Source: Prevotellaceae bacterium (GTDB lineage Bacteria > Bacteroidota > Bacteroidia > Bacteroidales > Bacteroidaceae). From it: a stretch of 9,423 bases of DNA. The notes beneath the pieces were generated by a model. The model was given only the letters and a program-made list of their open reading frames with translations, did not search any database and was not told where the DNA came from. Shown here in pieces: positions 6,448-9,423 of this stretch. A program made the position numbers and the translations under genes. Where the stretch lies: contig JAJPZF010000056.1 in NCBI GenBank assembly GCA_021204545.1, forward strand, positions 1 to 9,423, given 5' to 3'. How positions within the stretch are numbered: the first letter of the stretch is position 1; every line of letters starts with the position of its first letter.

Positions 6448-8188
6448 GACAGTTCCCTTCGCCATTATGATTTTGCTGGCGATGGTCGTTGCCGTCGCCA
6501 CTTTTCTGCCTGATAATCACAGAGTTTACGGCTCGTGGTGGTTCACTCTCCTATGGTTTGCGCTCGCACTCTCAGGCCTTGTGCTGATTTGCCAAAGGAA
6601 ACTGTGGCGCAAGCCGCTGGTTTTCAGTCTGCACCTTAGTCTCGTGGTCATCCTTGTCGGGGCTTTTGTCACAAGTATTTCAGCAAAGCGAGGCCTCATG
6701 CACCTGCGAGAGGGCATACCCTCCGACACTTTCCTCCGCACGGAACAAGGAAAAGAGGGAAAACTCCCCTGCCTCGTCAGGCTCGACTCGTTTGAAATAA
6801 TCTATTACCCCGGCACTGAGGCTCCGCGCGACTACGTGAGTCACCTCACGGCCCAAGGGCGGCAGCTCACTGTCAGCGTGAACCGAATAGCGCGCCTCGG
6901 CGGTTACCGGCTTTACCAGACGAGCTTCGACGACGACCTTCGTGGCACGCTGCTGAGTGTCAACTACGACCCGTGGGGCACCGCGATAACCTACACGGGT
7001 TACCTTGGGTTTCTGCTCTCGTTCCTCGCCTCGCTTTGGCAGCCACTCTTCCGCCGTCGCCGCCGCGGCTCGGCTCTCGCGCTGCTTTTGTTCCTGAGCG
7101 CAGCGGCAAAGGCTGAGGGGCTGCCCACTATTTCCCGCGAAAAAGCCGATTCCATCGGCAGAACGCAGGTCGTTTGGAACAACCGCGTATGCCCATACGC
7201 CACGATGTCCACCGCCTTTCTTCGGAAGGTTTACGGCCGGAGCTCCTACCGCGGGCTCTCGGCCACGCAGGTCGTGGCGAGCTGGCAGCGGCATCCCGAC
7301 GAGTGGAACGGGGCACCCGTGATAAAAGTCGGGGGGCGCAAGTATGCCAGTTTTGGCGATTTCATCGACTCTTTGAGCAATCCGCCCAGACTTCGGGGCG
7401 TGGGCCGCGACAGCCGAACGGACGAGAAGGTGGCCCTCGTGCTTATGCTGCGGAACGGCACGCTCTTTGAGCCGTTGCCCGAAGGCGCTGAGCCGCTCTC
7501 CACGGCCCGAGTATCGCTCGAGCTGCTCTACAACCGCCTGCCACTGACGCTCATCGGCATCGTCCTGAGCATTCTGGCGGCAGCCTCAAGCCTTCTCCAC
7601 AGCCGTCGGGTGTATCTTGCGATGCGCCTCGTGCTTGCCGTCTATCTGCTTGGGCATTTCCGTCTGCTCTGGTGGCTCAGCGGTCACATCCCTCTGACAA
7701 ATACCAGCGAAACCCTCCATTTCATCGCACTTTGTCTCGTTCCGTGGCTCCCGCTCGGCAGCTCAGCGACCCTCGCCGTCGGGCTTCTGATAGAGCGCAA
7801 CCCGCAGATCACGCCGCTCGTCCCCGTTCTCAACTCCCCGTGGCTGAGCGCGCACGTCAGTTGCGTCATGCTTAGCTACGCCTTGCTCGTGGTGAGTTTC
7901 TTCCGGCGCTCGGTGCTTCGCCTCGCCGTCTCCTTGCTCGCGGTCGGCATCTTCTTAGGCGCGGTCTGGGCAAACGTGGCGTGGGGCGCATACTGGCAGT
8001 GGGACCCGAAGGAAGCTTGGGCGCTCGTCACTCTTCTCGTTTATTCCCTCCCGCTTCATCAAGAGATTCTGCCGTGGTTCCAGAGCGAGCGGAACTACAG
8101 GCTCTATTCTCTCGTCGCCCTCGCCGCACTCCTGATGACTTATTTCGGGGTGAACTACCTGCTCGGCGGCTTGCATTCTTACGCCTAA
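6437..8188 (+). CDS. ccsBA: ResB-CcsA fusion (CcsBA), System II cytochrome c heme export and synthetase
   Basis: This 583-residue polytopic inner-membrane protein moves heme to the periplasm and attaches it to CxxCH apocytochromes. The N-terminal ResB/CcsB part has three membrane helices within residues 1-85, with a candidate transmembrane heme ligand H66, and ends with YQTSFDDDLRGTLLSVNYDP before a fourth helix (about 185-204). A hydrophobic segment after RRRRR (206-228) and a periplasmic region (VCPYATMSTAFLRKVYGRSS) lead to the CcsA part. There the WWD motif is intact (WGAYWQWDPKE, 516-526), flanked by H473 (LSAHVSC) and H580 (GLHSYA), the expected periplasmic heme ligands. The fusion is compact compared with CcsBA proteins of 800-900 residues. 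The GTG at 6437 keeps basic N-terminal residues and overlaps the upstream gene; the ATG at 6467 is the alternative. Confidence 0.88.
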   Translation: MRFRTVPFAIMILLAMVVAVATFLPDNHRVYGSWWFTLLWFALALSGLVLICQRKLWRKPLVFSLHLSLVVILVGAFVTSISAKRGLMHLREGIPSDTFLRTEQGKEGKLPCLVRLDSFEIIYYPGTEAPRDYVSHLTAQGRQLTVSVNRIARLGGYRLYQTSFDDDLRGTLLSVNYDPWGTAITYTGYLGFLLSFLASLWQPLFRRRRRGSALALLLFLSAAAKAEGLPTISREKADSIGRTQVVWNNRVCPYATMSTAFLRKVYGRSSYRGLSATQVVASWQRHPDEWNGAPVIKVGGRKYASFGDFIDSLSNPPRLRGVGRDSRTDEKVALVLMLRNGTLFEPLPEGAEPLSTARVSLELLYNRLPLTLIGIVLSILAAASSLLHSRRVYLAMRLVLAVYLLGHFRLLWWLSGHIPLTNTSETLHFIALCLVPWLPLGSSATLAVGLLIERNPQITPLVPVLNSPWLSAHVSCVMLSYALLVVSFFRRSVLRLAVSLLAVGIFLGAVWANVAWGAYWQWDPKEAWALVTLLVYSLPLHQEILPWFQSERNYRLYSLVALAALLMTYFGVNYLLGGLHSYA

Positions 8189-8226
8189 TCCTAATGCCTC
8201 GGCATGCGTTTCCCGAAGATTTTCCC

Positions 8227-8234
8227 TATCTTTG
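8227..8234 (+). promoter_or_regulatory. Isolated -7-like box TATCTTTG
   Basis: The octamer matches TAnnTTTG exactly and lies 38 bp after the ccsBA stop, pointing into the repeat/terminator region with no coding gene downstream on this strand. No TTTG is found at the expected -33 position, where the nearest match is TTTC at 8209-8212. If active, it would make a short non-coding RNA. Confidence 0.25.
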
Positions 8235-8290
8235 CGGATGGTTAGCCGAACTCCCCCGACCTTTTCTCCCGCGCCCAAGGACACCCCTCA

Positions 8291-8355
8291 AAGTTCACAT
8301 GTGGAAATTTCAAGTTGACATGTACATTTCCGAAAGTTCACATGTACATTCGCCG
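8291..8355 (+). repeat. Three tandem 21-22-bp repeats with ACATGT cores
   Basis: The units are 8291-8311, 8312-8333 and 8334-8355, with consensus AAGTTSACATGTACATTTC. Units 2 and 3 share AAGTT(G/C)ACATGTACATT. Unit 1 differs after ACATGT (GGAAATTTC). Each has a palindromic ACATGT, and units 2 and 3 also have TGTACA. The period equals about two DNA turns, so bound proteins would lie on one face. The function is unknown. Confidence 0.75.
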
Positions 8356-8403
8356 CGAATCCTTCGAGAAAAAAATTTTTTCCCACGAGAAAAATAAAAA
8401 AAG

Positions 8404-8433
8404 CCCCGAGGAATCAGTGCGAAAACAACGGGG
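8404..8433 (-). terminator. Possible second minus-strand terminator
   Basis: Read on the minus strand, CCCCG (8433-8429) pairs with CGGGG (8408-8404) across a 20-nt loop, and is followed by C and a long T-run (8402-8396, then ATTTTT). The stem is short, but the T-run is strong and it lies downstream of the 8515-8877 gene. Confidence 0.4.
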
Positions 8434-8449
8434 AATCTGGCGAAAGCTT

Positions 8450-8492
8450 AAGGAAAGGAGGGCGGACCCGCAAGGTCCGCCCTCCTTTCCTT
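8450..8492. terminator. Perfect 19-bp hairpin, bidirectional terminator between convergent genes
   Basis: The arms 8450-8468 and 8474-8492 are perfectly complementary over 19 bp with a 5-nt loop (CGCAA). The outer ends are AAGGAAAGG/CCTTTCCTT, so either strand gives a GC-rich stem followed by T-rich sequence. It sits between the ends of ccsBA (8188) and the minus-strand gene (8515) and can serve both. Confidence 0.75.
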
Positions 8493-8514
8493 TATAATAG
8501 CGGCGAATGGGCCG

Positions 8515-8877
8515 TTACTTCTCGCCGACTGTCTTGTTGCTCTTGACGCGGCTCGTCGGCTTCATCTCCATGTGCCTGCCCACCTTCAGCGCCGGCGCCT
8601 CGGGGCTCACGACGGTGATGCAGAGGCTCTGGGGCTGCTGTTCCGCTGCGTCCACGCTGCTAATCCGCAGCACGCCGTCCTCGACGTTCCAGCGAATGCT
8701 GGTTGTCTCGAGGCTGTCGGCAGCCTGGATGTCGAGAGCGTAGGTGTCTCCCTGCACGAAACGCACGCGGGCCGGCACGTTAACGCTAACTTCCTCGAAG
8801 GGTGTCACGCCCATTGTCTCAGCTTCTGCGGCAAGGCTCACGATGAGAGCTGTTGCCAGAACCATTGTCTTTTTCAT
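8515..8877 (-). CDS. Short secreted protein resembling part of a DUF2807 (GIN) domain
   Basis: This 120-residue protein begins with a signal peptide (MKKTMVLATALIVSLAAEAE). The segment FEEVSVNVPARVRFVQGDTY, then residues on to WNVEDGVLRI, resembles the beginning of DUF2807 domains, the putative auto-transporter adhesin head (GIN) proteins common in Bacteroidetes. Those usually exceed 200 residues with a repetitive beta structure; here the chain ends after about one half-domain with a basic tail (KPTSRVKSNKTVGEK). It may be a shortened family member or a distinct small periplasmic protein. The frame extends to a Met at 8898, but MKKT at 8877 gives a normal signal peptide. The perfect hairpin at 8450-8492 ends the transcript. 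The function is unknown. Confidence 0.65.
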   Translation of the reverse strand: MKKTMVLATALIVSLAAEAETMGVTPFEEVSVNVPARVRFVQGDTYALDIQAADSLETTSIRWNVEDGVLRISSVDAAEQQPQSLCITVVSPEAPALKVGRHMEMKPTSRVKSNKTVGEK

Positions 8878-9066
8878 AATCTTCAATCTTTTTACCATAT
8901 TCGTTTTACTTATCTCTGCCCCACCCTTGGGGCTTCCGCAATACCCTTAAGCAAATCTGATACCCCAAAGGGCTTACCGGCGCAGGTCTCTAAGCTTTCT
9001 TGACCTTCGTCAAGGCATTTCAGCCAAAAGCTCCGGCTTCCCTGCTTTTCCTGCCAATATGACGCA

Positions 9067-9120
9067 AAGAAAGCGGCTCGGCGTTCCGTTGGGAGCCGAG
9101 CCGCAAGCGATTGCTTTCTT
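9067..9120 (-). terminator. Terminator after the fumarate reductase iron-sulfur gene
   Basis: GCGGCTCGGC (9073-9082) and GCCGAGCCGC (9095-9104) form a perfect 10-bp stem with a 12-nt loop. On the minus strand it is followed by TTTCTTT. A second nested pairing AAGAAAGC (9067-9074) / GCTTTCTT (9113-9120) is possible. It lies just after the stop at 9125. Confidence 0.8.
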
Positions 9121-9124
9121 AATG

Positions 9125-9423
9125 TCAGTCGGCGAGCTTCGCCTTTATGAACTCTCGGTTCAGGCGGGCGATGTTGCTGATGCTCTCGTTCTTGGGGCAA
9201 ACCGCCTCGCAAGCGCGTGTGTTTGTGCAGTTGCCGAAGCCCAGTTCGTCCATCTTGCGCACCATAGCCTTAGCCCTGCGGGCAGCCTCCACACGGCCTT
9301 GGGGCAGAAGAGCCAGCTGGCTCACCTTGGAGGAGACGAAGAGCATGGCTGAACCGTTCTTGCAGGCAGCCACACACGCCCCGCATCCGATGCAACTTGC
9401 GCAGTCCATCGCCTCGTCGGCCG
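9125..9423 (-). CDS. frdB: Fumarate reductase/succinate dehydrogenase iron-sulfur subunit, C-terminal part
   Basis: Ninety-eight residues are visible; the gene runs off the right edge, so its N-terminal ferredoxin domain is missing. The piece is the C-terminal helical domain of the B subunit of the quinol:fumarate reductase/succinate dehydrogenase complex. It holds the [4Fe-4S] and [3Fe-4S] clusters that pass electrons between the flavoprotein and the membrane quinone site. The ligands are visible: the CxxCxxCxxxC run in [12 protein letters not shown], and further Cys in [14 protein letters not shown]. The frame is continuous with ADEA before the first internal Met (at 9409), so that Met is not the start. 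The sequence [18 protein letters not shown] fits the Bacteroidales form, used in fumarate respiration to succinate. The upstream frdA and frdC genes would lie beyond the edge. A strong terminator follows. Confidence 0.9.
   Translation of the reverse strand, partial: ADEAMDCASCIGCGACVAACKNGSAMLFVSSKVSQLALLPQGRVEAARRAKAMVRKMDELGFGNCTNTRACEAVCPKNESISNIARLNREFIKAKLAD

Larger units (their letters stand above)
8189..8514. other. Convergent intergenic region with tandem repeats and terminators
   Basis: No gene is supported in this stretch of about 325 bp between the ends of ccsBA and the short secreted-protein gene. It holds a perfect -7-like box TATCTTTG (8227-8234) without a clear -33, three tandem repeats (8291-8355), an A7T6 run (8369-8381), and two terminator-like hairpins (8404-8433 and 8450-8492). 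The frames crossing it simply read the repeats and A-runs. Confidence 0.6.

Noticed and set aside
5338..6501. Long open frame (387 residues) on the minus strand opposite the chorismatase-like gene
   Set aside because: It is an antisense shadow of a GC-rich gene. The plus-strand frame has recognisable motifs and a canonical promoter; the antisense product shows no domain or signal.
6680..7294. Minus-strand open frame of 204 residues inside ccsBA
   Set aside because: It is a shadow frame opposite a well-supported membrane protein gene, with no recognisable features.
8291..8355. CRISPR array
   Set aside because: The units are directly abutting tandem repeats with no unique spacers, and no cas gene is nearby.
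8315..8497. Small open frame through the tandem repeats and A-rich tract
   Set aside because: Its content is dictated by the repeats and poly-A, and it ends inside the terminator hairpin.

Overview
The window looks like chromosomal DNA of a fairly GC-rich member of the Bacteroidales, possibly Prevotellaceae. The evidence is a FecI/DUF4974/STN-receptor regulatory set, an OprB-type carbohydrate porin, a System II cytochrome c assembly fusion, a Bacteroidales-style fumarate reductase iron-sulfur subunit, and -7 boxes matching the Bacteroidetes consensus TAnnTTTG. No tRNA, rRNA, CRISPR array, transposase or phage gene was seen.

Left block (1-1967, all minus strand): a small ECF sigma factor (1488-1967), a single-pass membrane anti-sigma factor with a C-terminal DUF4974 domain (832-1470), and the N-terminal part of an outer-membrane receptor with signal peptide, STN domain, carboxypeptidase-regulatory-like domain and plug (807 to the window edge). 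This is the standard order of a transenvelope signalling set. The receptor is interrupted by a frameshift near 328-334, after which homology continues in another frame to the edge. Spacer 1968-2208 shows no gene and no convincing promoter.

Middle block (2209-4826): a regulator on the minus strand fuses a RIC/YtfE-like di-iron hemerythrin module to a LuxR-type helix-turn-helix. Divergent from it are an OprB-family porin and a 79-residue single-helix membrane protein, closed by a rho-independent terminator. The shared 205-bp intergenic region holds candidate promoters and inverted repeats. A spacer of about 525 bp follows (4782-5307), full of short hairpins and two pairs of degenerate direct repeats, and with no credible gene.

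Right block (5283-9423): a canonical TAnnTTTG promoter leads into a two-gene plus-strand unit. It encodes a Rid/chorismatase-like (FkbO/Hyg5/XanB2-type) protein and a compact 583-residue ResB-CcsA (CcsBA) heme-export and cytochrome c synthetase fusion; the two frames overlap by 11 bp. The convergent spacer 8189-8514 holds three 21-22-bp tandem repeats and strong terminator hairpins. On the minus strand come a short secreted protein resembling part of a DUF2807 domain and, at the right edge, the C-terminal part of the fumarate reductase/succinate dehydrogenase iron-sulfur subunit with its own terminator.

A hemerythrin-type regulator, a cytochrome c assembly factor and fumarate reductase lie close together, which suggests a neighbourhood concerned with anaerobic respiration or redox/NO stress. 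That link is inference only. The clearest unusual items are the RIC-LuxR fusion, the hairpin/repeat-rich spacer, the chorismatase-like/CcsBA pair, the tandem ACATGT repeats and the frameshifted receptor.
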